From: Stakelama flava
GTDB taxonomy: Bacteria > Pseudomonadota > Alphaproteobacteria > Sphingomonadales > Sphingomonadaceae
DNA length: 64,000 bases
NCBI RefSeq assembly: GCF_019351405.1
Contig: NZ_JAHWZX010000003.1
Span: 265,688-329,687, forward strand
Direction: 5' to 3'
Part shown: positions 19,016-26,226 of the stretch, piece after piece
Numbering within the stretch: position 1 is the first letter of the stretch
How the letters are laid out: every line of letters starts with the position of its first letter
The notes under the pieces: generated by a model
Told to the model about the DNA's origin: nothing
The model's database searches: none
What the model saw: only the letters and a program-made list of their open reading frames with translations
Position numbers and translations under genes: made by a program

Positions 19016-19963
19016 CTATTGCGGGCACTCGCAGCATTGCCGGTCCTTGCGGATCACCGGGGCGAGCAGCTTATGGTCATATGCCTCCACCCGCTCGATG
19101 ATTTCATCGCCGCTGCGCACCGTTTCCAGCTTGTAGATATGCGGCGTGAACGAATAGCCGATTTCGGGCAATCGCGCCGGATCGTCGGTGCCGCTTTGAA
19201 GCACGGTATAGGTCCGGCATCCTTCGTAGCGGATCATCTTCAGCCCGCGGCCATAGCCGGGGATCGTGACCGGCCGGGTGATGCGGCGGGGCGTGCCGTC
19301 GACATTCCACACCCGGCCATCGACGAACTTGCCATCGGACGAATATTCGAAACGGCGCAGCAGCCGTCCGTTCGTCTTGCTCCACAGCGCCTGTATGCCG
19401 ACCCGTTTGCCCATGGCGTAGCGTTTGATGCTGAACGCCTTTCCCGAGGGGAGATATTCGATCACCGGGCCGTCGGCATATCCCGCGCGATACCGGCCGC
19501 GCTCGATCATGTGCCCGGCCTTGTCATAATCGGCATAGTCGCCGTCGCGCTTGCCGTCGCGCCAATGGGCGATGGCCGCGGGGCGTCCGTTGGGATGATA
19601 GACGCGATAAACGCCCTCAAGCCCATGCGGGCCATAGGTCCATGCTTCCTTGAGCGTTCCGTCGGGATACCAGCTGCGATAGCGGCCGCTCAGTGCACCC
19701 GCTTTCCAGTGGCGTTCCATGGCGAGCGTGCCGTTGCGGTGAAACTGGCGGTCGCGCCCGTCCTTTTCCCCGTCGACGCATGCCACCTGCCGCATCAGCG
19801 TGCGATCGTCGCGGCGAAGCTCGACCATGCCGGTATAGCCGGGCCTGCCGGGCACATGGCACAGATCGCTTTCCGCCACCTGTTCGTGATTTTTGATCTC
19901 GACGCTTTGCGACGCGGCCGAAGTGGCGAGGAGCGCGCCCAGCGTGGCGATCGGCAGCGTCAT
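19016..19963 (-). CDS. Secreted MORN-repeat (YwqK-like) protein (repeat copy 1)
   Basis: A 315-aa protein with an N-terminal signal peptide (MTLPIATLGALLATSAASQS) and a run of MORN-type repeats across about residues 60-190, for example DGRDRQFHRNGTLAMERHW, SGRYRSWYPDGTLKEAW and EGVYRVYHPNGRPAAIAHW. The C-terminal part lacks the repeats and ends in a cysteine cluster (CCECPQ). YwqK-like MORN proteins are sometimes annotated as antitoxins, but the signal peptide suggests a periplasmic role here. The adjacent two-helix membrane gene ends 5 bp upstream on the same strand and is probably co-transcribed. An identical copy lies at 62435-63382. Confidence 0.75.
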   Translation of the reverse strand: MTLPIATLGALLATSAASQSVEIKNHEQVAESDLCHVPGRPGYTGMVELRRDDRTLMRQVACVDGEKDGRDRQFHRNGTLAMERHWKAGALSGRYRSWYPDGTLKEAWTYGPHGLEGVYRVYHPNGRPAAIAHWRDGKRDGDYADYDKAGHMIERGRYRAGYADGPVIEYLPSGKAFSIKRYAMGKRVGIQALWSKTNGRLLRRFEYSSDGKFVDGRVWNVDGTPRRITRPVTIPGYGRGLKMIRYEGCRTYTVLQSGTDDPARLPEIGYSFTPHIYKLETVRSGDEIIERVEAYDHKLLAPVIRKDRQCCECPQ

Positions 19964-19968
19964 GGCGA

Positions 19969-20175
19969 TCAGCGCCGGCGTTCGCGCACGAAGAAGCTAG
20001 CGATCATCAGCACCAGGCTCACCCCGCCCACGGTTCCGCCCAGCGACCACAGGGTGCGGGCGTCATCGGGCGTCATGCTGGCGAAGAAGAATGGTGCAGC
20101 GAAACACGCCGCCGCGATCACCAGCCCGATGATACCGAAATAGCGAAAGAGGAATTTTCTGAGGTTTCGAACCAT
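19969..20175 (-). CDS. Small two-helix membrane protein (repeat copy 1)
   Basis: A 68-aa protein with two hydrophobic segments (FGIIGLVIAAACFAAPFFF and GGVSLVLMIASFFV) and basic ends (MVRNLRKFLFR, RERRR). I chose the internal Met at 20175 over the in-frame codon at 20226, because the extra residues are basic and uncharacteristic. It ends 5 bp before the MORN gene. Inner-membrane location is likely; function unknown. Confidence 0.6.
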   Translation of the reverse strand: MVRNLRKFLFRYFGIIGLVIAAACFAAPFFFASMTPDDARTLWSLGGTVGGVSLVLMIASFFVRERRR

Positions 20176-20264
20176 GCGAGCGGCTCTACGCACGCGCGGT
20201 AAGCCGAAGCAACCGCGCGATCCCACTCCGACGCGGCATCGGCACGGGATATCGCGGGGGTGGG

Positions 20265-20414
20265 GTGAGGTTGGCCCGCGCCATCACGGGCGGCATTCAG
20301 ACGGTGAACGCTAGGATGCGGCGCCTGATCCGGATACAGCGATGGGTGATCGGGATCGTCGCGATTGAACTGCTCGTCATCGAAATCGCCCGCATCGCAC
20401 CGCTGTTTCGATAG
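20265..20414 (+). CDS. Possible tiny membrane peptide (repeat copy 1)
   Basis: A 49-aa frame from a GTG with one strong hydrophobic stretch (WVIGIVAIELLVIEIARI) flanked by arginines. Support is weak: the only ribosome-site candidate is GGGGG directly upstream, and the ATG at 20316 would give only 32 aa. It may be spurious. Confidence 0.3.
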   Translation: MRLARAITGGIQTVNARMRRLIRIQRWVIGIVAIELLVIEIARIAPLFR

Positions 20415-20464
20415 ACGCCGAAAGCGTGGCGGATTTTGCACGGTGCAAAATCTGCCAGCCCCGA

Positions 20465-20803
20465 TCATGCCGCTTTGAGCATGAAATCGACATGGACGGC
20501 ATCATAGGGGAAGACGATGCCATCGTCGGTGCGATCAATCACCCCAGCCTGGATCAGCGCCTGAACGTCGCCATGCACCGCCTTCACGTCGCGGCCGACG
20601 CGGCGCGCGGCCTCGCGGATCGACATGGCGTCTTGCCCCGTCATCGCATGCAGCAGTTCCCAGCGCTTGCGGGTGAGCGTCTGCCAGAGCAGCTCGGCCG
20701 AGGCGAACGAGATATGCGCGCCCTGGTCCTTGCCGTCGAAAGCAGCCAGCGCGCGAGCGGTCAGATCGTCGCGTGAGGCGACGGAAAGCGTCACCGTGGT
20801 CAT
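20465..20803 (-). CDS. tumA: TumA-like antitoxin, winged-helix DNA-binding protein
   Basis: A 112-aa protein with a winged helix-turn-helix covering most of its length (TRKRWELLHAMTGQDAMSI, REAARRVGRDVKAVHGDVQA), of the HVO_A0114/MarR-like type that pairs with TumE (DUF6516) toxins. Its ATG overlaps the upstream toxin stop by 4 bp (ATGA), giving toxin-first translational coupling. The first 117 bp, read from the 3' end, lie inside the direct repeat, so copy 2 begins again at 63884. It probably autoregulates the pair. Confidence 0.78.
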   Translation of the reverse strand: MTTVTLSVASRDDLTARALAAFDGKDQGAHISFASAELLWQTLTRKRWELLHAMTGQDAMSIREAARRVGRDVKAVHGDVQALIQAGVIDRTDDGIVFPYDAVHVDFMLKAA

Positions 20804-21084
20804 TCAGGCCTCCATTGGTCCACATCGTTCCAGAAGTCCGCCAGCAACCTCTCTGGGGTCGAGAAGGTATAATCCGTCTCGATCGTGCCCAGGTGCCGGT
20901 GATCGCCCTTGCCGGCCTCGTTGTCGTAGCGCAGCACGCAGACGCCGGCGACGACATAGGCGAGGGCGTATTTGAGATCATGGCCTGATCCCCGCACCGG
21001 CTCGGGCACCCGCCATATTCGCATCTCGACAAACGCATCGACCGCGAGCTGGTGACGTTCGTGAAGCAGCAGGCTCGCCTTCAT
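20800..21084 (-). CDS. tumE: TumE-family (DUF6516) toxin
   Basis: A 94-aa protein matching the small DUF6516 family: LLLHERHQLAVDAFVEMRIW, GSGHDLKYALAYV, VLRYDNEAGKGDHRH and FSTPERLLADFWNDV. The Met at 21084 (MKASLLLHERH) fits the family N-terminus; an in-frame Met at 21120 is less likely. It overlaps tumA by 4 bp. In this region it probably acts as an addiction or defence module. Only its downstream partner is partly inside the direct repeat; the toxin gene is outside copy 1 as defined here. Confidence 0.78.
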   Translation of the reverse strand: MKASLLLHERHQLAVDAFVEMRIWRVPEPVRGSGHDLKYALAYVVAGVCVLRYDNEAGKGDHRHLGTIETDYTFSTPERLLADFWNDVDQWRPE

Positions 21085-21455
21085 GGTGGAGTATATGCCA
21101 ACATGACGCGCTGTTGTCAATCAGTCCAACAATCCCCGCGCAATCTTTGCATGGTGTAAAGGTTCGGCCACCATAATAAATAACGCCTTAAAAATTATAG
21201 GGGGGCCCTGTCCCCACCTCTCAATCGTTCTGAACCGCTTGTCGAAAATTCGCCGCCGCATCCACCCACCTCGCGTCCAGAAAAGGACGCGACATGACCA
21301 CACCAGCAGGAGTGAACAATGCGAACATCGGACGGTTACCCATGATGAAGCGTAAGGCAAGATAAAAGGAGTGGCTCCCCCTATGGGTTAACCCCTTGTC
21401 TGCACGTCGAAATTTAGGGAGGCAGACGGCACTGGTGGGGAGACTCATGGTGCCG
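21085..21455. other. Intergenic region with a possible 23-aa leader ORF
   Basis: About 370 bp between tumE and the sigma-4-like gene, both of which read leftward. The only ORF of note is at 21294-21365 on the plus strand: AAAAGG sits 7 bp before the ATG and the peptide ends MMKRKAR. It lies opposite to its neighbours and matches nothing I know. The rest should hold the tumE promoter; I see no clear -35/-10 pair. Confidence 0.35.
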
Positions 21456-21836
21456 TTAGCGTATCAAGCTCTTGATCTTATTGGCGAACCACCGGTGCCA
21501 TGTGTCTCGCGGGTACAATCTGGCTTGGGCTTCGCGGTAGCAGCGGCCGAGCCGCCAGTGGCGACGGCGCAGGCGATATCGGGCACAGGCGGCACGCCAG
21601 ATCAGCAACTCTCCGCGCACCCGCATGGCGATCGTGACATGGCCGTTGAGCGCGCGGCCGATGCCGAACAGAGCGTCGGCGAGGCGCAGCTGAACCTCGG
21701 CAGTATCGATGCCGCAGCGCCAAGCGATATCTGCATAAGCCAGGTCATCGACGCGGGAGAGCAGGAACACCGCGCGCGTAAGGGGCGGCAGCAGGTCGAG
21801 GGCGTTATTGTAGCGCCGGTTGAGATCGTCATCCAC
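21456..21836 (-). CDS. Sigma-70 region-4-like DNA-binding protein
   Basis: A 126-aa protein whose first half looks like region 4 of an ECF sigma factor: LNRRYNNALDLLPPLTRAVF, then LAYADIAWRCGIDTAEVQ as the helix-turn-helix and LRLADALFGIGRAL. There is no region 2, so it cannot be a complete sigma factor. The second half is Arg/Trp-rich. I place the start at a GTG (21836) because it overlaps the preceding nucleotidyltransferase stop (GTGGATGA); 21866 is also possible. Tight coupling suggests the two proteins act together, perhaps as toxin and antitoxin or as a regulated modifying enzyme. Confidence 0.7.
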   Translation of the reverse strand: MDDDLNRRYNNALDLLPPLTRAVFLLSRVDDLAYADIAWRCGIDTAEVQLRLADALFGIGRALNGHVTIAMRVRGELLIWRAACARYRLRRRHWRLGRCYREAQARLYPRDTWHRWFANKIKSLIR

Positions 21837-22341
21837 GGCGTGTTGCCCGGCGCTGCCACATGGCACGTTCGCGGCGGCCGAGCGGCGCGTCGCGCTTGGC
21901 GCGGTAGAGGGTGATGCCGGCTTCGAGGCGATCGAGGATGTAGGTGTCGCGCGTCGCCCTGGCGGTGCGGATATCCTGGCGAGAATAGACCGTCAGCGAG
22001 ACCGCGCAGCGGCGACCGACTTCGCGCGCGATGAACGCCTCGACCGGCTCCCACAGCGCTGTGTCGGTGAACAGCGGGTGGTTGACGACGATCCAGAACT
22101 CGTAATCGGCGTGATCGAGCGTGTCGCGGTCCTCGATCCAGCTGCGCCGCGCATAGGGCCCGATCAGCACGATCCGGATGATCCTCGCCGGCTCGGGCGC
22201 GAGCGCGCCGGTGCCGGTGAAGGCGGCGCGGATGATGCGGGTGATCTTCTCGATCTCTTGCTGCTTGCGCCGGATGAGATGGCCGACCCGGGCCATCACC
22301 ACTTCGCGGGCGTAAATATCGTCGTAGAGCGTGTCGTCCAT
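21829..22341 (-). CDS. MNT-like nucleotidyltransferase-domain protein
   Basis: A 170-aa protein related to the nucleotidyltransferase half of MNT-HEPN proteins. Residues 21-40 (HLIRRKQQEIEKITRIIRAA) and RIIRIVLIGPYARRSW match that family. The glycine motif is GPYARR (residues 61-66) rather than the usual GSxARG, while the acidic pair is kept as DYE (79-81). No HEPN domain follows; the next gene is a sigma-4-like protein, overlapping by 8 bp. The start at 22341 has GGAGG 5-9 bp upstream. About 300 bp upstream is rich in hairpins. Catalytic competence is uncertain because of the Ser-to-Pro change. Confidence 0.7.
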   Translation of the reverse strand: MDDTLYDDIYAREVVMARVGHLIRRKQQEIEKITRIIRAAFTGTGALAPEPARIIRIVLIGPYARRSWIEDRDTLDHADYEFWIVVNHPLFTDTALWEPVEAFIAREVGRRCAVSLTVYSRQDIRTARATRDTYILDRLEAGITLYRAKRDAPLGRRERAMWQRRATRRG

Positions 22342-22640
22342 GATCGCCTCCATCGCTTGGCAAGCGGGAGACGGCAGGTCCGAACTCCCGCGCGCTGGGC
22401 GCGGGAGCCGCCGGAGCTGGTAACATGCCAGTGACATGCGCCGCCATCTTTAGCCCGAAGGCCTGGACATGCACGACGGCACCCCGGAGCCCCGAGGGGC
22501 ATCCGAGTTCTTCACTGGCGGGATTACCAGTCCCGGCGCTGCCGTTTGCGCAGCGCGGGGCAATATTATCACGGGGGAAGTCGACCGCCAAGCAGAGGGC
22601 CTTGAGGGGCCGCGGCGCGGACACGGAAATCTGGATAGAG
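22342..22640 (-). other. Hairpin-rich leader of the nucleotidyltransferase gene
   Basis: About 300 bp without a gene. In the transcript direction it holds AGGCC-TTC-GGGCT (22452-22464), a 6-bp CATGTC/GGCATG hairpin (22424-22438) and a strong 9-bp hairpin CTCCCGCGC/GCGCGGGAG with a GCTGG or CCAGC loop (22385-22407). A further GCCCCGAGGGGC lies at 22489-22500. Successive hairpins ending shortly before the ribosome site suggest a structured 5' leader or small RNA. I match it to no known RNA family. Confidence 0.4.
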
Positions 22641-22691
22641 AGCTGCTGAAACGCTGCCCCCAAGGAAGCGGCTGCGGCCGTCCTCGATCAG

Positions 22692-22908
22692 GTGGTGACG
22701 ATGGTCTTCGCCGATGCGGCGGCGCGGGTCAGTCGGCGTGTTGCGGACGATTTGGGCATTGGACTGTCGACGTTGACCCGCTGGGTGAGTTTATATCGCA
22801 GGAGGGATTTGCCCGCCAGCGCCGATACCGATCTGGCACGCGAGAAGAGTAGCTTCGCCGGGAGAACCGTATCCTCAAGGAGGAGAGGAATATTCTAAAA
22901 ACGGTCGC
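22692..22908 (+). pseudogene. IS3-family OrfA fragment
   Basis: A remnant of the small transposase subunit: DDLGIGLSTLTRWV in one frame, then after a frameshift LRRENRILKEERNILK, the leucine-zipper end of OrfA. The N-terminus and OrfB are missing. It abuts an oppositely oriented OrfA fragment of another IS3 element at about 22944. Confidence 0.7.
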
Positions 22909-22943
22909 GGGTTTGGCCCGCCTGTGCGCGGTAAAAACGGGAC

Positions 22944-23114
22944 GTGACCGGGAAAGGCATGCCCCGGATCGGCAGCGAACTCCTTCACCCATTTGTGCAG
23001 CACGTTCTCGTGTAAATCCAGGTCCCGGGTTGCCTGGGCGATCGTTACGCTGCGCTCCCGGACCAATCGCACCGCCTCAAGCTTGAACTCGCGAGCGAAC
23101 TTCCTTCTTTGCAT
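22944..23114 (-). pseudogene. IS3-family OrfA N-terminal fragment, opposite orientation
   Basis: The first 57 codons of an IS3-type OrfA: MQRRKFAREFKLEAVRLVRE, then QATRDLDLHENVLHKWVKEF and HAFPGH. After that the frame continues as unrelated sequence, so the element is truncated at about 22944. No OrfB is found. Confidence 0.75.
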
Positions 23115-23299
23115 TGATGACCTCCGATAGGTGAAAACACCTTATCTCGGTGTCCATAAACTGGCAGCAGGCCACGCCTCGGTCAGGCTGGCGCGGCTAT
23201 CGGTATAGAGCGCGACGGTTGAGGCTTGATATATTCGGCCTCCCATCGCGTGTGGCCTCAACCTTTGTTCATCGCTGAAGAAACACGGGGCGGGCCACC

Positions 23300-23872
23300 T
23301 CAACCACCGCACATTCCCCGCATACGCGCCAGTTCGCGGTAGACGGTGGAGCGGCCCAGCCCGAGTTGCTTCGCCACTTGCGCCGGACGAACGCCTGCTT
23401 CGACCAGCTTGAGCGCTGATGCGCGGGTTTCTGCGTCCAGTGGCGGCCGTCCCGGGACCTTGCCACGGGCGCGTGCCGCCGCGATGCCGTCCTGTGTGCG
23501 CTCGACGATCAGGCGACGCTCAAAATGTGCAATCGCACCGAAGACATGGAAAACCAGCTCGCCCGCCGCCGATCCGGTATCGAGCCCCTCCTCAAGCGAC
23601 CGAAACCCCAGACCGCGCGATTTGAACAGGTCGATCGTCTCGAGCAACTCCTTGAGCGAGCGGCCGAGGCGATCGAGCCGAACGACGCAAATCGTATCCC
23701 CCGCCCGGCTGAATTCGAGCAACCCTGCCAGCCCGGGCCGGTCGAAGCGTTTGCCGGAGATGGTGTCCTCAAACACCCGGATCGCTCCGCCCTCCTGCAC
23801 AAGCCGCCGCCGCTGCGCTTCCAGATCCTGATCGCGGGTCGATACCCGGGCATAGCCAAGCATGTCGGGCAT
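23300..23872 (-). CDS. Serine recombinase (resolvase/invertase family)
   Basis: A complete 190-aa resolvase-type recombinase. The N-terminal catalytic domain starts MLGYARVSTRDQDLEAQRR with the catalytic Ser in ARVST. The conserved VVRLDRLGRSLKELL, and the arginines in FERRLIVERTQDG, are all present. The C-terminal helix-turn-helix (about residues 145-185) reads VEAGVRPAQVAKQLGLGRST, then VYRELARM. An inverted-repeat site lies just upstream (23883-23910). It is surrounded by transposon remnants and no intact Tn3-type transposase is present, so it is probably left over from a transposon or acts as a resolvase for the plasmid. Confidence 0.92.
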   Translation of the reverse strand: MPDMLGYARVSTRDQDLEAQRRRLVQEGGAIRVFEDTISGKRFDRPGLAGLLEFSRAGDTICVVRLDRLGRSLKELLETIDLFKSRGLGFRSLEEGLDTGSAAGELVFHVFGAIAHFERRLIVERTQDGIAAARARGKVPGRPPLDAETRASALKLVEAGVRPAQVAKQLGLGRSTVYRELARMRGMCGG

Positions 23873-23882
23873 TCATGGTCTC

Positions 23883-23910
23883 CGTCCATAATCCGTTCGG
23901 TTTATGGACG
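23883..23910. promoter_or_regulatory. Inverted-repeat site upstream of the recombinase
   Basis: CGTCCATAA (23883-23891) and TTATGGACG (23902-23910) are a perfect 9-bp inverted repeat with 10-bp spacing, starting 11 bp upstream of the recombinase start. It fits a crossover subsite or operator for this recombinase. A related GTCCATAAAC lies on the far side of the gene at 23152-23161, inverted relative to GTTTATGGAC at 23900-23909. Confidence 0.5.
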
Positions 23911-23966
23911 AACCGGGAGCGAGCGTCAAAATTGCAGGTCACCCGTCTATAAATAGTGTCCACGAA

Positions 23967-24522
23967 TTACTCGCGTCCCAATATGCCTTGCGATATTTTC
24001 TGGACGAATTTTGGGTCGCAACGGATCACAATGCCATTACGCCGTAATGTCCGCCGAACCATCGGAAGAAAATCGAACAGAAAGCTGCGTGGATTATGCG
24101 GTGTCGGAAGCGTCCTGCCTTCCGTGGCAAGCGCAAGCATGCCCTGCTGTGAGGGCGGTGCAGTGGCGTCTGACCGTCCAAGCCGGCATGCGGACGCATA
24201 TGATAGAATTTGGCAATAGCGACGGCCAGCCAGCGCCCGGCTCTGCGAGCGTGAGGCACGAAGCCTTGTCGCTGTCATAATGCTCGCGCTGCAGCACGTT
24301 GGAAAAGCTGGTGCTAAGGAGGGCATGAACCAGTCCATCAACGTCCCGATCACTCGTTCCACGACGCCGCCGACCTGCGGTCGTCCGAGCGGCTGCTATT
24401 GGATGGCAATGTCGTGCTGTGCGCATCCTCGCTCCAGCACTTCGGAATGAAATTCGGCTGCGTTGTCCACCCCGATGCGGCGGGGAAGTCCCATCACCGG
24501 CCATTCTGCGTCAACGCCGATG
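23967..24522 (-). pseudogene. Degraded TniA/TnsB-like DDE transposase
   Basis: Pieces of a Mu/TniA-type integrase appear in order but in different frames: LPRRIGVDNAAEFHSEVLER, VERVIGTLM, SFSNVLQREHYDSDKASCL, VAIAKFYHMRPHAGLDGQTP and FLPMVRRTLRRNGI. The Asp of the catalytic core (VDNAAEFHS) is visible but at least four frame changes and a stop (IQ*) break the gene. Upstream it ends at the junction with a resolvase fragment near 24523-24536. Confidence 0.72.
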
Positions 24523-24536
24523 CTGCCGAGCCAGCC

Positions 24537-25050
24537 TTGCTGACCGGCACTCGTCGCGACCGGCCAAGTCTCGCGCAAGCCCTCGCTGCCGTTCGCGCTG
24601 GCGACACACTGGTGACACCCAAAACTCGACCGATTGGCAAGGTCGGTCCCTGACGCTCGCGCGATTGCGGCTGAGCTGGAGGAGCGGGGCGTCAGTCTTG
24701 CGCTTGGCCGACAGATTCACGACCCCGGCGATCCTATGGGCAAGATGTTCTTCAACATCCTCGCCACCTTCGCGGAATTCGAAGCCGACCTGATCGGGAT
24801 GCGGACGCGGGAAGGAATGAAGATCGCGAAGGCAAAGGGAAAGCTGAAAGGCAAGCCTCCGAAACTGACGGTCCGTCAGCAACGTCACCTCTACGACCTT
24901 CATCAGGCCGGCGAGCATTCTATCAGAGAATTGGGCGAACTGTTTTCGGTTTCGCGACCGACGGTCTATCGAACGATCGCGCGCATGGAGCGGGTTCAGC
25001 ATGTTCAGGAAGGGGGCGGAACAAGCCAACAGCCACATAAAATCGGTTGA
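24537..25050 (+). pseudogene. Truncated serine resolvase
   Basis: The second half of a Tn3-type resolvase. One frame gives LTGTRRDRPSLAQALAAVRA and GDTLV. After a frameshift near 24625-24650 the main frame runs DARAIAAELEERGVSLALG, FNILATFAEFEADL and RTREGMKIAKAKGKLKGK, through the helix-turn-helix LFSVSRPTVYRTIARM. The catalytic N-terminus with its active-site Ser is gone. It is clearly different from the intact recombinase at 23300-23872. Confidence 0.75.
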
Positions 25051-25075
25051 AAACCGTACATATTGACGCTATATA
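25047..25075 (+). promoter_or_regulatory. Promoter of the first RES/Xre module
   Basis: TTGAAA (25047-25052), a 17-bp spacer and TATATA (25070-25075) form a near-consensus sigma-70 promoter, 27 bp before the antitoxin start. The TGACG/CGTCA inverted repeat around the -10 (TGACGCTATATACCGTCA) is a plausible operator for the antitoxin. Confidence 0.6.
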
Positions 25076-25101
25076 CCGTCATTAATGATGGAGTTCGGGC
25101 A

Positions 25102-25452
25102 ATGACGGTATCCACATATGCAGAGCAGGGCCTGTTCGCACCGCGCAAGATGACGGCCGCACTACGCACCACCAGCGACGAGCTGGCGCGCTCGCTCGGG
25201 CTCGGCAAAGACGCGATCCAGCGCAAGGACCGAATCGCCTCGGATCGGACGCAGCGCCGCCTGCGTCAAATGGCCGAGGTGCTGAACAAGGTGGAGCCGC
25301 GCTTCGGTTCGGCACTGCTTGCCTATGCCTGGTATCGGTCGGAACCGCTCCCCGGTTTCTCGGGACAGACAGCCATGCAGCTCGTTCAGGCCAACCGAGC
25401 CGATGATGTGCTGACCTATATCGATGCGATCGATGCCGGGGTTTACGCCTGA
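25102..25452 (+). CDS. Xre/MbcA/ParS-type antitoxin (module 1)
   Basis: A 116-aa antitoxin of the family paired with RES toxins. The helix-turn-helix region TTSDELARSLGLGKDAIQRK lies near residues 23-42. The C-terminal toxin-binding domain ends in the usual DDVLTYIDAIDAGVYA. The start at 25102 is preferred to one at 25063, which would overlap the promoter. The RES toxin begins 4 bp after the stop. It should bind the toxin and repress its own promoter. Confidence 0.85.
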   Translation: MTVSTYAEQGLFAPRKMTAALRTTSDELARSLGLGKDAIQRKDRIASDRTQRRLRQMAEVLNKVEPRFGSALLAYAWYRSEPLPGFSGQTAMQLVQANRADDVLTYIDAIDAGVYA

Positions 25453-25455
25453 TCC

Positions 25456-25950
25456 ATGCGCTTTACGGGGCTGCTATATCGGGCCCTGAACCCGGTTTAT
25501 GCGCGTGAGCCGCTGTCGGGCGAGGGCGCCGCGCGCTTCGGCGGTCGCTTCAACCGGATCGGGCGGCCAGCGCTGTATACGTCGCTCGATGCGGATACCG
25601 CGCTGCGTGAGGCAAATCAGGTCGGCACGCTGCAGCCGACAACGCTGGTTGCGTATCGGGCAGATATCGGCCCGCTTCTCAACGGATGTGATCCCGATGC
25701 GCTCGAACTATTCGCGATGACGCTCGCAGCCTTGGCCGATTCCTGCTGGCGAGATCATATGCTTGCGCGCGCGTCGGTTCCGACGCAGGAACTGGCTGAG
25801 AAAGCGGTCGCCAAAGGGTTTGCGGGTATTCTCGTTTCCAGCTTTGCGCGAGGTGCGGCAGCAGATGCGCGCAACCTCGTGCTCTGGCAGTGGAACGATG
25901 CGCTTATGGTGGTCGACGACGATAATCGGCTAGGATTACGGCCGTCCTGA
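25456..25950 (+). CDS. RES-domain toxin (module 1)
   Basis: A 164-aa RES-domain protein. Known family members degrade or modify NAD+ (MbcT, Res). Family features are LYRALNPVYAREPLSGEGAA, RFGGRFNRIGRPALYTSLDA, a Glu in ALREANQV, and AGILVSSFARGAAADARNLV near the end. The Arg-Ser-Glu RES residues appear as R in LYRA and RFGGRFN, E in LREA, and S in VSSF. It directly follows its antitoxin. A second, divergent pair lies at 61075-61938. Confidence 0.88.
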   Translation: MRFTGLLYRALNPVYAREPLSGEGAARFGGRFNRIGRPALYTSLDADTALREANQVGTLQPTTLVAYRADIGPLLNGCDPDALELFAMTLAALADSCWRDHMLARASVPTQELAEKAVAKGFAGILVSSFARGAAADARNLVLWQWNDALMVVDDDNRLGLRPS

Positions 25951-26099
25951 CCGGGCATCGTTATCGGGTGACGCATCAGATGTTGAATAGCGAAATCTAT
26001 ATTCTGCTAATTTCTGACTGACATGATTTCCAGCGGTTGCTCAAACAAGGATTGTTCGGTGCCTGAGGGCGATGCTTACGCGCAGCGTGAAAGGGCCGT

Positions 26100-26222
26100 A
26101 TGGCACGGATTCTGGTTACAGGAGGGGCCGGGTTTATCGGCTCGGCCCTGGTCCGCCACCTTGTCGCGGCGGCGGGCATGATGAGCTCATTTCGATGCGC
26201 TGACCTATGCAGGCACGCGCTG
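26100..26222 (+). pseudogene. 5' fragment of an rfbB-like gene
   Basis: Only the first ~40 codons of a dTDP-glucose 4,6-dehydratase remain: [20 protein letters not shown], then a frameshift. After it, DNA matching FDALTYAGT can still be read. It resembles but is not identical to the intact gene at 59017, so it is a different allele rather than a recent copy. It is cut off by an IS5-type fragment at about 26223-26230. Confidence 0.75.
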
Positions 26223-26226
26223 CCAT

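Larger units (their letters stand above)
18567..20581. repeat. Direct repeat, copy 1 (at least 2,015 bp)
   Basis: This segment recurs in the same orientation at 61986-64000, offset by exactly 43,419 bp. The left boundary is sharp: 18566 differs from 61985. The right boundary lies beyond the window for copy 2, so the length is a minimum. I saw one mismatch (C at 18609, T at 62028); all encoded proteins are identical. It carries a small possible antitoxin, a MORN protein, a two-helix membrane protein, a tiny ORF and the 3' part of tumA. No transposase or inverted termini are visible at the edge. Confidence 0.97.

Noticed and set aside
17355..19037. 560-aa minus-strand ORF across the autotransporter end and the repeat
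   Set aside because: It runs through the end of a clear autotransporter and into copy 1 of the repeat; composition is Arg-rich shadow.
18980..20143. 387-aa plus-strand ORF opposite the MORN gene
   Set aside because: Shadow of the MORN protein; no family similarity.
21456..21836. Complete ECF sigma factor
   Set aside because: Region 2 is absent; only a region-4-like helix-turn-helix is visible.
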